Positions 1 to 14,071 of a stretch of DNA of 64,000 nt are shown piece by piece (the stretch's first letter is position 1; each line of letters starts with the position of its first letter). The DNA is from Marsupella aquatica (taxonomy: Eukaryota; Marchantiophyta), in contig OZ316898.1 in assembly GCA_973895155.1 (NCBI GenBank), forward strand, positions 1,426,001 to 1,490,000. The letters are read 5' to 3'. Below the pieces are notes generated by a model. It made no database searches, was not told where the DNA came from, and saw only the letters and a list, made by a program, of their open reading frames with translations. The position numbers were made by a program, and so were the translations under genes.

Positions 1-197
1 TATCCCCTCTAGACTAATGTCGATGGCGTTGATAACACGGGACGTCGTTTGTATCCTGCGTGAGTAACGAAAACCTGGTCACGCTGTAATTCAATCCAAT
101 CGTCCTCCATACTCAATCTTTCCTCCACAGCGTCACACCAAGAAACGTGAATCAGAGCGTCATAATGCCACACAAGCGACCGATCGACGGCATGCAA
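1..197 (-). other. possible first coding exon at left edge
   Basis: A minus-strand reading frame runs from about 197 to 9. It includes an ATG at about 107 opening with MEDDWIELQRDQ and a possible GT donor shortly after. It lies downstream of a GC-rich block that could be a promoter. The frame stops at position 9, so if it is an exon the gene must continue by splicing beyond the window. I recognise no domain. The frame may be chance. Confidence 0.2.
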
Positions 198-439
198 GAA
201 AAGCTTCTACTGTGCAACAATTCCCCGCCTCCAGCACCAGCTTCCTGCCTCCCTTCCCTCCCCTCTCCAAGCTCCGCACCGTATCACGAGAAGAGAAGAC
301 TCCACCACAACCCCAATTGGAGTCACCGTCTGAAACACAATTATATCCAGATTCCTGGTACGGGCTTCAGAACTAAAAGGTCACCACTCGGTTGCGTCAG
401 CAACAGGTACAACAATACAAACAACTGATCGGAAACTCT

Positions 440-1130
440 GGCCTCCTCCACCAAAGCTCGAGAAAATGACAAGCCACGCCCCAAATTTGACACAGGACTC
501 TGCCTGATCTAGGACTAGAACAACCGGAGCGAGCGAGCGAGCACAAGGGAGAGAAGTAGTGCTGCGACTAAAGCACCAGCAAGAAGTCCGGCTCCGTGGT
601 CCGAGATCAGAACTTATGGGCCACCCAACAACACGCACGAGCGAGGGAAGTGAGATGGGGGCGCGAGGGAGACAGAGGTCGAGCTTCACGCCACTTGGAG
701 CCGACTCGATTTCGCGTGTGTCCACGACAAGCGAAGCGTCTCCTCCCGAGCTCGAGCTCGAGCATGCGCGTCGTGTAAGTACGCGACGCAGTAATGACGG
801 AATTGCGCGCGAGGGAGGGCAGAAGGTCTGGGGCCTCGGGGGGCCAGGAAGAGGGGCTGTGGCAGCGCCATGGCGGGGCCGGGGCCGGGCTTGGCGTCTC
901 TCTGCCGCAGACGGGACACCGTCCTGGAGGCACGTGTACGGGTACCGAAAGAGGTGTACGGGTATCGTAAGAGGGGTACGGCACGGGAGAAGACTGACGG
1001 AACTGCAGCTTTGCCGTGCCGTGATACCGTCCCGGGATGCCGTGCCGAGAAGGGGAGAGTTGAGGAAGACGCGGAGGAGAAGCAGTGCACGGAACGGCAT
1101 TGCAACAACTCGCACGGCATGAGAACTACA
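440..1130. promoter_or_regulatory. GC-rich, CpG-rich block, possible promoter region
   Basis: This stretch is clearly richer in GC and CpG than its surroundings. It contains short simple repeats, such as GAGCGAGCGAGCGAGC near 530 and an imperfect 22-base repeat (GTGTACGGGTACCGAAAGAG type) at about 935-980. Several overlapping frames are open on both strands, as expected of GC-rich sequence, and none resembles a known protein. A promoter/5'UTR role for a minus-strand gene at the left edge is inference from composition only. Confidence 0.25.
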
Positions 1131-1239
1131 GTGGTGGTACTACAGTAGTAGTAGTACAGAGGGTGGAGGACAGGAGGAAAAGGAAACAGAAAAGATCGAG
1201 CGCAGGGATATTGGCAGGAGGTTAAAAATTACATATCCG

Positions 1240-4200
1240 CAACACTTTTTGATGTAAAGTTTAGATATTCTTGTGTAATTACCTTAGCTTACAAGGGTAG
1301 CACAATTATCTGGAAGATTGATGGGGTTTGAGAGAAAACAGATTGAATCCTTACAGAACATCTGCCACCATATATAGAAATTTAACTATGCAAAAGCCTT
1401 GGCCTTATGCAGTGTCATCATCAAGCACTATATATATGAGGATGATGAACACAGGTCAAGAGAAGAGGTGTTCTGGCTTATTGTAATCTATTGAGTGTGC
1501 CACGTGATCCTGAAACAGAACACCCTATTTGACTGGTGTTAACACACCTACATCATTGAGAAAAGTGTCAAATTACTATTTCAAAAGTATTTACTTTTCT
1601 GTCATGGTGACAATTCCAATGTCTTATTTTCCTGGAACACCCTACAACCCAGTACCGACTCAATTCTTTTTCCACTCAACCCACTCAAAAGTCGAGTTCA
1701 TTTATAGCTGGACACACTCGAAAATAACATTGGAGGACACTAATTAGATCCTATCATCCTAGTCACATTACACTAGTAGTGGCGAGTGATGTATAGACAA
1801 GTTTCATTTTTCAAAGACAAGAACTAAACACGGTGCAGACACATGGAGACTTAGTTATGCAGCACCTCACGATGACAACCCGTCTGAACACGTGTCAGTA
1901 CGCCGAATGCTGTAAAGCTCAATAAACTTTATAAGAGGCCTTTAGTCCTTTACGGCCCCTTATAATAAAGCGCTCATCTGTGACTGTACCGCCGTCAATC
2001 TCTATCGGCGTGGTCAGCTCGCACGAGAATCGACTCCTAAACACTGATAAATCAAAACTCCGGGGTGGGATCAATTGGTGATATATATCGGCTGTGCCGT
2101 TACCGGCACACTAGATGACAAAATCCAGACGAGTCGGTCAAAAACTAATTAGAAACTCTGATTAATCATCGATGACAATCACGTGAGTCACAGTAAACAC
2201 AGATATATCGTAGATGTGTAAATGTTTTGTAAAACGGTTCAGAAAACTACAAGTTTTCTTGTTGCATAATAGAATTCTTATTTACAAGTTACATAATGTG
2301 CATTTAGGGTGGTTTAGGTTTCACTTCATTCTTATTATTTTCTTCGAGGTTAGATTTGGACTCCGTCGTGGATGTGAAGTGCAATTGGCTTTACAAGAAC
2401 CCAAGGCTCATTCATTCATTGGGATATGGTGTTTACCTGTCCTACATGGAAAACAATGAATTTGAGTAAATTTTGATGTGGAATGTTAATTTTGTTTAAA
2501 ATTTTAGATCACCTCCCCAGTTTCCAGCACATTTCCAAACATTGGCTCCTTTATGTAAGGGATTTCTATTTATTTGAAGAAGTGGCTCTCCAGTTTGATT
2601 CGTGATAGAAAGTCACAAGTGCCCCACGGGACTTGTGAATCCACCCTCCAAAAAACTGTGTACTTGTCACTAGTCGTTGGGATGCACTGAATATAGGATC
2701 AGGCAAAACTCAGGGTTTCTCCCACCATCCTCCTCAAGTGGCAAACAGCTTGGATGAAATTGCACTGAAATTGAGAGGTTTTTGTGCCGTCATATTTGTA
2801 AATCCAGTCTAAGTCTCTACTATTATAGTGAAATAGCAAGCACTGATTAATCTGAATTATTTTTGTGTGTCAAACTACATTGCCTTACTTATCAAGGGTG
2901 AAATGGATTCCAGTATGAGTTCACTGGTTGAATTTTGGTTTTTGCTTTGTACTGTTCCATAAAGTTTGCATTTTGAAACACACAAAATGAAGCTAATATA
3001 AGCCCTCCCCCGTGAATATGCTCCCTATGCTCAGAGTGCATGGTAAGCTCTCTCTCCCTCACCAGTGCACCTAATTTTACTTTCCCGTACACACAATATG
3101 TTATATTATATCCACCAAATATGTGTACAGGGGGAAGAGAGCATTGTATCAGCATATAAGCACTCGTGGTTACAACAAAACAGGTTTGTTGATTGCATTG
3201 GAAGCATCCTAACCTTGTTGGAAGGGGCCAATCTACTGGGTCTTATTCGTATGCTACCAGACAGCCAATATAACAAGCACTCCTAAGTTCTAGAGATTCT
3301 GTTACTCACACAATAATGGAAGCTACTCCCTACAATCACAGTGAGAAATTTTACAAAGTGTAACCATCTGAATTACAGAAAAGTTGTGTAAACACAACTA
3401 GAAAGTTGTTAGTAGTAAACAGCATAAGGAACATGATGATTGTCGCTTCCCCTTACACAAACGCCAATGACACACTATCACCTCTACTGTCTTGCATCCA
3501 TTTCTTGCATCTTCATATTACATGGAAAACCAACAACCATGTTCAAACTGCTTACAAAACCTGAAGTGAGATAGAAGCCCCTTATGTGCTAGTCAATTTT
3601 TCGTGGGATATTATCACCTTTGAAAATAATACAACCTGTGAATCAACAAAGTAATGACAAAGAAGAAGTGGTCACGGCAACTGAAAATTTCAATCTCATC
3701 AAACTTTATTTCCTTGCACAATTAAACCACTAAACTAAGATACCAAATTTAAAAACAGTTGATCACTATAAGCCTATGCCATTGCCAGAACAACGTTATC
3801 CTTCAGTTGGGTTAGGGCCTCAGGACAAGAATATTTCAATATGATCTCTATAATCATCCAAACGACAGAGTATCTAAGTGGAAAGCACCATTCAGTGCTC
3901 TATGGTGCATTAAAGGGATGTCCTTGACATTCTCAAAGATCAAGTTCATGTCAAGTTCAGCCAAGCCTACCGTGTCCAAATTGTAGTTTTATTCCGAAGG
4001 ACTGAACAAGCCAAGACCTTAGAAAGGTTGTTTGTTTTGTTCTTAAAATGATTCATACAAGTAATTAAGACTACAACTGGAGGCCAAAACTTACCTTGCA
4101 GCTGAAGATTAGAAATTATGCTAGGAGTTATATTTCAATAGATGTGCACCCAACTTTTGGCTCCATTTTCTTAGAGACCGCAGTAGAACGGCAAAGGACA

Positions 4201-6245
4201 ACTCAAAACGGGAAATTTGCTTGGACTATTTGCAGCACATGAACACTTTTAGTTCCAAGTTTCACAAAGAATCATTATCATGCAATTTCACCTGAGAACT
4301 CCTCCGGACGTCCTCCCCTCTGATCTTTGTTTTGAAAGAAAGCAATTTAATCGCTTTGCATGGCTGGAATTCTTGTTACTAGTAATCCACCCTTGGGTAC
4401 CACATTTACCAAAGTACCAACCATGGGTTCCTGATGTATCTGTTAACCAAGGTCACAAGATAACATTAAGGTGTTTTTCTTTATCCTTTGTTCAGGAAGA
4501 ATCAGGGTCAACTCGGGCAACAAATTAAGCATAGAGAAATTCCATTGATGAGACTTAGGAGGTAAGTCCTGTAATCAAAACTTTTCACAGGATTTTTTGG
4601 TAAGAAAGCAAAGAAGATCTGATTCAGACAACCCTCTCTTGCAGGACCCGTTGCAGGATTCTGACTTGAAATATTTACCTCTGTGCTATTAGTTTGTGCA
4701 CATCTGAAGTTCCTACATTTCAAGTTCCTATATTTGAGAAGTTGGATTCCTGCTCATCCACAAGCAAGTGGGCATCTCAGATAAACATGTAGAACTTTAG
4801 CTTAACAGCTGAGAAATAGCGACCATACCATGCACCACTACTCTAGTCATCCCACACTTAGGTAAGATGACAAATTCCAAGTCATTCTACATTCTGAAAC
4901 CCAGCTTTAATCACAATTGGTTGCCTACTCACTCATTTGAAAACCAAAGAAGTCATTACCAATTTCAATGCAGCGTAATAGTCATTTGCTTTAAGCAGTC
5001 TTGGTAGTCTATTTTAGTCTTGGTGGTCATACTCACTCCAAAACCATTTCCTGGTTTTACCTTCACATGAAGTCATTTTATCAGTGCTCACTAGGTTTTT
5101 TATTGATTTTTTCCTACTAACGTGTACAAATGTGATCACTAGGATATTCACATCCATGAATGGTGAGGTTGGCAGGGTATTAGAAGGAAGGATCAAACCC
5201 ACATCTATAAATGAGTCCAATCATTCATCAAGTTTACTTGAGTCTTCAATCAGAGGAGTTGCTAGACCAGTATCACAAACCAGTCAATTTTGTCTCTCTG
5301 CAGATTATCAGTGGCGATAAACACTTGTCAGCCACAACATATTATGGGACCTCAAGTGTGTCAATCAAGATTTTGCAACAAGTTTGCTGCATTTCTGTTA
5401 TTCATAGGCTGTCAACCTAAATTTAATTCTACTATCTCACCTGAGTGCAAACTTGAAGTATCCTAATATTTTCAACTTTCTAGAAGATACTAGGATGGGA
5501 AAATACACCAGTTGCCATATTAATGGCTGGTGAAAATTATACTGTTTTGCAAATTCATGAAAATTGTTCTAATGCCTGGAAGCAAGAGAATGAACAATCA
5601 GTGCCATGTATCTGATATTGACAACAAAATGCATTGATCAATAATATTACCATTTGGCTTCTCACTTTTTCCTATTTTGGTTGTGCATTCTTCCTGCCTT
5701 GTTTGTTAGTCCCACTAGACGTCGTTGCCTTGCAGTTGGTATTCTTAGCATTGGTGCTCCTTGCGGTGTCTAAAATTGGAGGAAGAGGATCAAACTGTCA
5801 GCTTGGAAATTCAGGTTTACAGAGATAAAATGCTTCACCCAAAGTTAAGGATCCACATGAGCAACATTTACCAGCACCCTGTAGCACTTCTAGAAAAACT
5901 AGAGGAGCCACGGCCACGCACAAGTTTTGCTACATCAGTTGCTACAAGACTACATGGAGAACTCACCAAGTCCTCTTGAAACTTGCATAGAAAAATCTAA
6001 ACACAACATAATTATAGGAATCAAAATAGGAAGCATAGTATCAATGCTTTCCATAAGGTTGTCGGCAAACAAAGACAAAATTGAGAAAACATGCTGGCAA
6101 ATGTGCATTGAGTACTTGCTCAACAATTTTTTAGAAGAATATTTGCAACCCATAGTAGTGATGTTCACAAATTAAACTACTTTGGGCATGCCAAATCCGG
6201 AAGTTATGGTTGTCAAATACCAGCTCAAAGGAACCGCAACACAGA
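1240..6245. other. intergenic, no gene recognised
   Basis: AT-rich sequence with only short chance reading frames (under 95 codons) on both strands. I see no conserved protein motif, RNA gene or transposon end. The last few hundred bases, about 5950-6245, would be the 3' untranslated and terminator region of the minus-strand gene that ends at 6246. Confidence 0.5.
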
Positions 6246-9200
6246 TCACAAATGAAGTCTTATACAATCATGACAACTTCTGTAGCGTACCAAAGATCGG
6301 GGAGGAAGTGCTGAATATGGAACGACTTTCTTTGCAGTCATAGAGAAATTTTCCACAATAGTGCGACGCGGAGATCCCAGGTTTGCAGGAGCTGACTTTG
6401 TAGAATACTGCCCTTGAGATATAGCAGATTCTCGTCCTACATTCATGGGCCTTAAGTTTATGGCTGCAAGTTTCCAATCTAGCCGCTCCAATGAAGCAAA
6501 GATCTTTCGTTCCTCCTCAAGAAGACTCTGCCTTTGAGATTCCAGGTGGTTTTCCTTGTCTCCAAGGTACTCAACATACCCTCCAACATTCTTATGATTC
6601 TTGTTGTTTCCTGGTAGCATTGGTGCTAGATATCCTGCATTTTGAGTCCAATTTGTGTCTTGGCAGGTGTGTTGATCTTGATGACACTGATAAGATTCTA
6701 GGTCTGAAGAAATTTGGACCAACCCTGAAGTTTCACTAGTAGGGAGATGAGAAGGAAGAGTTGAACCTTCAATTTTCTGGAGAGGATGGTCCTCACCTCC
6801 TTGTGTATGTGGACACTTTGGTCTATTGTATCCACAGTTGAGAAAAGAAGGAAGCTTCTGCTGTCTAGGTTCGCACACAAGGTGTCGTAGTCGTGATTGA
6901 TGGGAACTTTGCTCACCACCCATATTAATGTTAGCAGAATTAGGCATAGAAGAATAGTATTTGGATCTCATGCTTTGAAAGTCTTCCCAATTCTTCTCAG
7001 GAAAAACATTGGTGGGTGCATTCCAATCAATCTTCCATGCTGCATGGGTTTCCTGCATGCTATCAGCAGAGGTTGCCTCAATTGCCTTATTGTCGCAGGC
7101 ATTACCTATTGTCTTTAAAGGAGGGTGGAGGCTCTCCTTCTCAGGCTTTACATTGCCTTGATGAAGCAAGAATTCTCTGCTGCTGTCTTTAGTCATACCA
7201 CCAGGCAACAAGCTTGAAATTGGCGCTTCTCGCCCTCCTTCAAATTCATGAAGAGTCGAGGAACATTCTGAATGGTACATCATCTGCTCAGCAAGTCTAA
7301 TGTTTGTAATCTTATTTTGTTCAAAACTTGTGGCTCCCTGATCACTACTCATTGACTTGTTATCAAACCTAGATCCTGCCTTGTTGCCGTACAACTGTTG
7401 AAAGGGTTTTGATTCTTCCCTTTCAAAGTTTCTACCAATTCTATGAGTCATTTCTGCTTGCCCATTTACTAGAGGAGCACCACAAATTGAACCATCAAAA
7501 GAAATATAGTTTGAAACCTCAGCGCGTGGAGATGAAAGGAATAATTGTGTCTTGCTTACATGCTGAGCAAATTGTTGCCTGCCTGATGCTTCTGGGAATA
7601 CTTCCAAACTTATGGCTTCCTGATCATTAGATAGTGACTCTTGGTGAGAAGGAGATATGGCCCCGTTCCCATGTAGCTGTTGGAAGGGTTGGAAATCTTC
7701 CCTTTCAAAATTTCCTTGTACCCTCTGAATAATTTCAGCATGCCCATTTGCAAGTGAAGAATGGGAAACTGTACCCTCAGAAGTAATATCATTTAAAACC
7801 TCAACACTTGGAGATGAAAGGAAAAATCTTGTCTTGCTTACATGCTGAGCAGATTTTTGCACTTCTGAATTCAAGAAGTCTTGCTCGTCACCCTTGATGC
7901 CAATTCCAGAAACTCTACTTGAACTTTCTTGCCCAATTTCCCTGTTGAATGAAAACTGATGATTTGTGTTACTTGCAACAACGTTCAAGTGGACAGGGTA
8001 AACATCAGACCCAGGAATCTGCATTGGTCCAGCCACTGGAAAAGCCTCAACCTGGTCATCTTGGAGGCAAATAGACTTCCAATTCATGTCACAATCGTCA
8101 AGACGAGATTCCATAGCTGTGACCTGTGCTATGAGCCGGGTTGTTGCAGCTTCATTTACCAAACGAGATTTTAATATCTCTTCCTTGAGGTCAGGGCCAG
8201 ACCTCCTCATAGTAGATTCTCTTTTCCTAGACAAAGCTATTTCAAGTGAGGCAAACTCCGGATTTGTGCCTACTGATTCAGCACAACATCCTGCCACTTG
8301 TTGGAATACTTGAGGTCTAGCATCCTCTAAGTTGGAAAGCACTCCTCTATCTGATTGTGATTCATTTAGCTTGTCAAAAATAGTGTTGGCAGCAAAGATA
8401 CTCCAGTTGTTGATGTCAGTCATGTTTGGACTATGATGATCCTTGACAAAGTCGGCCTCACTTGGTGTGGCATTCCTACTAAGATTCAACATATCAAAAT
8501 CAGTGCAAACTCCTAACTTCTAGAAGCTTATAGTGCTCATGCATACATAGCGTTTCAAGTCCAGTAAATGATAAAGACAAATGAATAGCCCTACAATGTG
8601 TGACCATTAATAGTTAAGACGCATTATTTTTAGACCTTGGTATAGATTTCATAGAGAGAAGACACACTGCTTGGGCTTGACTATCACTCTCTAATCTGGG
8701 TGATATATTCAAACCTCGATTCAAGTTACAATGATTGAAGGAGTATCACTTACTGGGCCCATGTTGCAGATGTATTGACAGCAATCTCACATGTGGCAGA
8801 ACGTGTTTTGGGGGGGTGCAACATTTCATATGCACTATGACTATCCTTTCCCAAGAGTGGATTTTGAGTGACAGTCTCTCCACAAGTAGGTGTCACTTCC
8901 AAGAGTTGAACTAAGTCACAAGGATTCTTGTCGAGGCACAAGTCTCGTGCACCAGATCTAGAAGGTGACCCTAAAAATTGTGCAGGGAGACCTGAGTCAC
9001 AACATGCCATTCTGCAGGAATAGTGGCCTTGCACACCAAGGTCAGGGTTTGAGGAGCCCCTTTTGGAGGGACGGTTGTGCACAACAGCTTTAGCATTCTC
9101 CCGCAATTTAAGAATTAGCTCCTGATCCCTTAGAAGACATGTCTTCCAGTGCACTCTTTTGTTGTCATTGCCGTAACGCTTTCCATTGGTGGCACACTTC

Positions 9201-9860
9201 ACCGGTGGTTGTGCTGCTGAGTGTATGTATGCAGACAGTCTAGCACGTTCTTGTTTCCTCCTCTCCAAAATTTCTGCTTTCTGTCTTTGTTCATCAAGTT
9301 CCTTCTGCAATTGAACTTCCTGCCATTTCCTGCATAAAGGAGTTAGGAGACACATGATTAATTATTTTTTCACAAACCTTTCATGCACTGAATAAATATT
9401 GACAAAACAAACATATACCCTACTGTCTAAAAGAGAGGTAAGACTACAGAAGAGCAAAGGTTGCATCCCCTTTTTAGTTAAAAAACATCAGCACAACAAC
9501 CAGAAATAGAGGCGTAAAAACCATGTTTACCCCATGATGACTACAAAGAAGTTGATTACTCAAAGGGTCAGCTAGCAAACAAACTCATCGTCTCAGTTTC
9601 AAAGAAATTCAGAATGTAAAAGACTGAGGTGAGCTCAATCATGGCACAATATCAGTTTCAAATCAAAAGAAATCCACAAAATAAGTAGTATACAAAACAT
9701 TTCAATTTCATAACAATGATCCAAGTGACCTCACAACAGTAGTTACGTACTTTTGTCGCATGACAGTGGTTTTGGCATTAATAAGCCAACGTCTTTCCAT
9801 GCTTGCCCTCACACCTCCAAACCCCAAAGTGCCACCGTCCCTAACTCTTTCACACCCCAT
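6246..9860 (-). CDS. 972-aa protein of unknown function, three exons
   Basis: Exons read from the sequence are 9751-9860, 8754-9329 and 6246-8478. All junctions are GT..AG and the phases agree, giving 973 codons including TGA. The ATG at 9860 is the first in frame, with an in-frame TAA just upstream. The protein begins MGCERVRDGG. It has a basic/acidic helix likely to form a coiled coil at residues 35-65 (KWQEVQLQKELDEQRQKAEI). A long Ser/Gln/Asn-rich, probably disordered middle follows, then a second short helical stretch near the C-terminus (LLEEERKIFASLERLDWKL). Residues coded by about 7300-7860 hold two copies of a roughly 94-residue repeat. There is no signal peptide, no membrane segment and no enzyme motif. 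Three joined exons in one frame argue for a real gene; the family is unknown to me. Confidence 0.72.
7290..7862 (-). repeat. two-copy 282-bp tandem repeat inside coding exon
   Basis: The motif AQHVSKT..FLSSP..EV begins two successive units of the 972-residue protein. In DNA the marker CATGCTGAGCA occurs at 7841 and again at 7559, a spacing of 282 bases (94 codons), so the frame is kept. Each unit continues with NFERE..PFQQL.GN and ends with S.DQ.A.S.E. The copies have diverged substantially at the amino-acid level, so the duplication is old. The 5' and 3' limits given are approximate. Confidence 0.7.
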
Positions 9861-12800
9861 CTTACTTTAGGGCTTCAATCCTGCTCACATGTTCCTTAGG
9901 TTTACTGCTCACACAGTATGACTGTATGACAGCTGAGGCACTCCTCTGTCTTCAACTCCCTTGAAATTGAAATTAGCCAGGCATCTGTATTGCACCCACT
10001 TGGCTTGAAGTCTAGGAGCAGGTCTTTGTGACTGTTTATGAACCATTAAGTTTATCATGAACCCTGTAAACAGAGAGAAAATTAGGTAGCACTAAATACT
10101 CAAATGCCTACATGATATCTTTGAAATATTAATTGTGGTGTTTAGGCCAATAATTAAGACCTGGGTGACGTATAGCCTTAAATCAATGTGATGCGATGAC
10201 CTGACTAAAATCCACCGTTGGCTTTGTAACGTGACAATGTACTGGTTGGTAAAACTTGTGGGAGTTGATGGAAAAAAAATGATAAAGCTTCATTCTTCAT
10301 AACCACGATGACTCCTGAATTTTTTTGCTATTTGTTAAAATTCCATGTCGGAATTCTTGTACAAATATCTGACATTTTTCTTGAGGATTTTCCAAAATGC
10401 TCAGCACAATCCAAGCTCAATTGCCTCTTGCATGGTTTAACTCTTTACAATTCAAGATGGTTAACGAAGAGTTGAAACATGTTCAAGGTTTCAATGCAAA
10501 TTGGTTGTGGCTGTTGTTTCTATTAAAGAGTAGGTCAAGTGAGCCTTAGAACAACCAAATTGAACATTCAAGTGAAACATATGATTGTACTGTAGCAGTT
10601 TGCAACATCAGACGAAGCCTCAACTGAATTATTTGCTTGGTAAGGACTTGTTGCTGTCCATTATTACACTCTGACTATTGTGTTGCTGATGAAATTATTC
10701 AAGTTTGTCTGGAATTCTTTCTCCCCCTTCTTTGATTTCTTTAATATGCCTAAGTTTTTATTGTAACCATCGTCAGTTGAACATTCTGGGTTGAAATTAT
10801 GTGGCTATCATAAAGTTCCCATAGGTCATATAAGAGGAGAAACAAATTTGGGTGTTGATGGCCTTTTTCTGTAGCCATCCTCGATTGAGCATGCAGCTTT
10901 AAGGAGCCACCATCAAAACACCAAATTCGATGCAAGTTTGTTGAATATCATTTTATAGCTACTGCCCGCCCCCTTATGAATGGACGCCACTTCTCTATTT
11001 TCATTTTCCTGAAGAAAACTTGGAAACTGTGGAAAAATTGTCACTGGAGACCAACCACCAAGTGCACATTCAATTAGGTGAAAGTTAAGTCTTGAAGTAT
11101 GGGCAAAACATTTCATTATAAATTGAGGTGCCTCTTCATTCATTTCCAACTTCCTCTTATCAGGGTCAGTCCCATTTCTTTAATGGCCACTTTTTCTAAG
11201 GTCCTTACTCATGAAATTAATGGAGCTTGAATTGTATACTCAATTGATTTCACATAAAAGTAGCTCCCTTGTCCCAAAAGAAGATCGTCAGTAGACCCTT
11301 TCAATAGAACATTGGGAAGATTCAAAGATGCTGAGATTCTGGTGGAGTGAGAGTAGGAACCAAACTGCGCAGTTTAGGCAACTAATATAAAGGGTTGAAC
11401 CTGCAATTGTGACCCTCTTGTTGACTTTGGAGGAGCCAGAGTTTCTTGCTCGCAATGTGAAGTTCTTGGCCAGAGGATGATCTTCCCGAGCAGTTGACAG
11501 TTAACTTTTCAAGCTAGTGGGTTGGCATTGATTTACAGCCAGGCAACCCCTGCCCAGAGATCACCAGTAGAGCATACTTGCAGTTCACACTTATCACCAA
11601 TATAGCATACTGGCAGTTCACACATCTTGTCCCTGGGAGGTCCAATAGATTTCCCTATAGGCAGGCCAAAACTCCCTGTGGACACATAGTAAAGATTGTA
11701 CTCTCACCTTATTGTCCTCACAAATTCTGTTGTAAGGCTTTTTGATCCCACCGCTGCCCCATCCTCTAGAAAAATTGCATTCTCTTTGCCAAAGTGCATT
11801 CAAAGGCCAAATCCACCCACCTACATTATTCTGCCTTCCTTCTCCATGGCACTGGCAACACGTATTGAGATTAAAGCAGGAATGTAGTACTCCCTCCAGG
11901 TGCCCCCAAAAAGTTCCATATATGTGAGTCAAGAATTGTGTTTCCTGAAATGGACTCTCTAACCTGAAACCCTGAATTTACCACAATTCTTGTGATGGCC
12001 ACTATCTTGGAGTATACAGGAATTATGTAATGGGGAGCTTCAAGGGAGGGTAATCAGGAGAATATTTGTTCTGTCATGGTGACCAAATGCTTCCTGGTCA
12101 CACACTTGGTCCATGTTACAAACAAGAAAACTCTGTAGAAGAAGGGACCCTCACTCACCCTGGAACCCGGTAATGAACCTGCCTTGAATCATGGAATCAT
12201 GTTCAGTCAAATTGATGCACCAATCAAAACGATTTATACAACACATAGAGCACCACAGCGGATTTGAAATTCAATCCTCATGAATGTATAAGCCATTTAC
12301 GGTTGAGACCTGCCATAAGGATATGGCACTACCTTGTCCATTGGATCAGAAGATGAAGAAACTACCATCAGACAAGTCACTGTGAGCTAAGGTCAACATA
12401 AGTTCACCTCCACAAGTGCAATTCTCGGTGCAATTTATAGGATTACCTTTAGAGTTGCACCTCTCAACTCCTTCGAGTCTGGAATTCCCGACAAAATTGC
12501 AATTGTAGAGGGATGTGCAATTTGAAGAGGGTTTTCATAATTTTCCAGCAGACGTGGTGACAAATTCCATCCCAAAATTGTCTGCACTGGATTTTGGATT
12601 CCAGCCTGTCTTGTCTGCTAACATTTTCAAGGCAACTTTGCAGGTTTCAGTGTGGGGAGCACTCACCTCGTGTAGTAAGGAGGGTTATCATGTACACTAG
12701 ACAATCACTGTCACTTATAAAGCACCCTGGATATTTGCAATACAAAGGGATTGACAATCACTTGCAGTCATTCCCTAAAATCAGGGCCCTGAAAAGACAA

Positions 12801-13420
12801 GTGATGCATGCATGGACAAATAAAGGGCGACAGAGGTCAAATGTCCCTTGCAAGAACCTGAGGTGACAGGGGAAATGGCCAGGTGAAGCAAAATGTCCAC
12901 AGAAAAGGATATACAGTTACTCATCATAAATGACAAATGAGGTGTACTTTTCACCCAGCCTTGCCAAGATTAACATGTATATATGCAATTTAAGAAACAA
13001 TTGTCTGTAAGGGCTGTAGATGTGGTGGATTGTGCTTTATCTGTTTGTCTGTAGTGAATCCTGATCGCACTTATGCAGATGGTGCAATGCTTGAATTCCT
13101 GTGTAATGTTTTTGGGAGTACCACAGATATTGCAGTAACAATCAAAGATTTCTGTAAAAATAACTTTTTGAGAAAAAAGGAAAAAGAAGAAGCATTGTGC
13201 CTATGGAGGTTGCACTTATGGAGGCAAAATATAGATTCCAATACTTTATGGCTCAAGAGTAGACATGTTAGGGTGCATTCTATTTCACAGGTGATGAACA
13301 TGAGGTTACTCGCACATGCCACTCATATCCTGGTGCCCAGCCGGTCACCCTTTACATTTGGGAGAGGGCGTCACAGTCAGCAGGTCATGGTAACATTCTG
13401 TTCCCAGTCACCCGTCCCCC

Positions 13421-13498
13421 GGGAGGCCCCCATTGACATCACTGGGACTAGATCAGACTGGGAGGCCCCCATTGACATCACTGGGACTAGATCAGACC
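13421..13498. repeat. 39-bp tandem duplication
   Basis: The unit starting GGGAGGCCCCCATTGACATC occurs at 13421 and again at 13460. The two copies follow each other directly with almost no differences, so the duplication is recent. It is GC-richer than its flanks and does not lie in a recognised gene. Confidence 0.85.
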
Positions 13499-14071
13499 AG
13501 TGACTGACTGGAACTACAGGTTGTCTCCTCTTTAAAGTTGTGAGGGTCGAGTGAAACTTTTATTAACAATGTTTTACCAAATGGCCAGCTACTCCAGTGA
13601 TTTTATGTACTGTACTATGATCCACGATCACAATTTATGGTTCAGGACCTAAAGACATAGGCTGTAATTTCTGCGATTACAGAAAATTCTGATATTAAAA
13701 ATATGCCTATGCCTTGGGACTTGCACGGGAGTCTCTCTGGAGGGAGCCCTTCTTGTGCAAAGGCATGGATAAGAGAAATATTAGGACTAGTTGATACAAA
13801 GAAAGCATCAACACCCTCATTAACTTCACATTCACACTTAGCTTTTCTACTCTAATTCACATATGCTAGGGCCACAGATTTTGATGCGGAATCTCCTGGG
13901 GCACCCACCTTATTTCCATTGGATGACAAACAATTGTTTAAGATGCCTAAGTTCTTTTTATGTAGGTAACACCAATTCATAAGTGTAGGCAGCAATTTCG
14001 GTCACTCAAATTAGTGCCAGTAAAACTTATTGCAAAGTGAGCACTGTATTTGAGCATATACTTTGCATTCC

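Noticed and set aside
381-1122. Overlapping frames of 120-240 codons on both strands near the left end
   Set aside because: The sequence is GC-rich, so stops are rare. The translations are low in complexity, mutually overlapping and without any domain.
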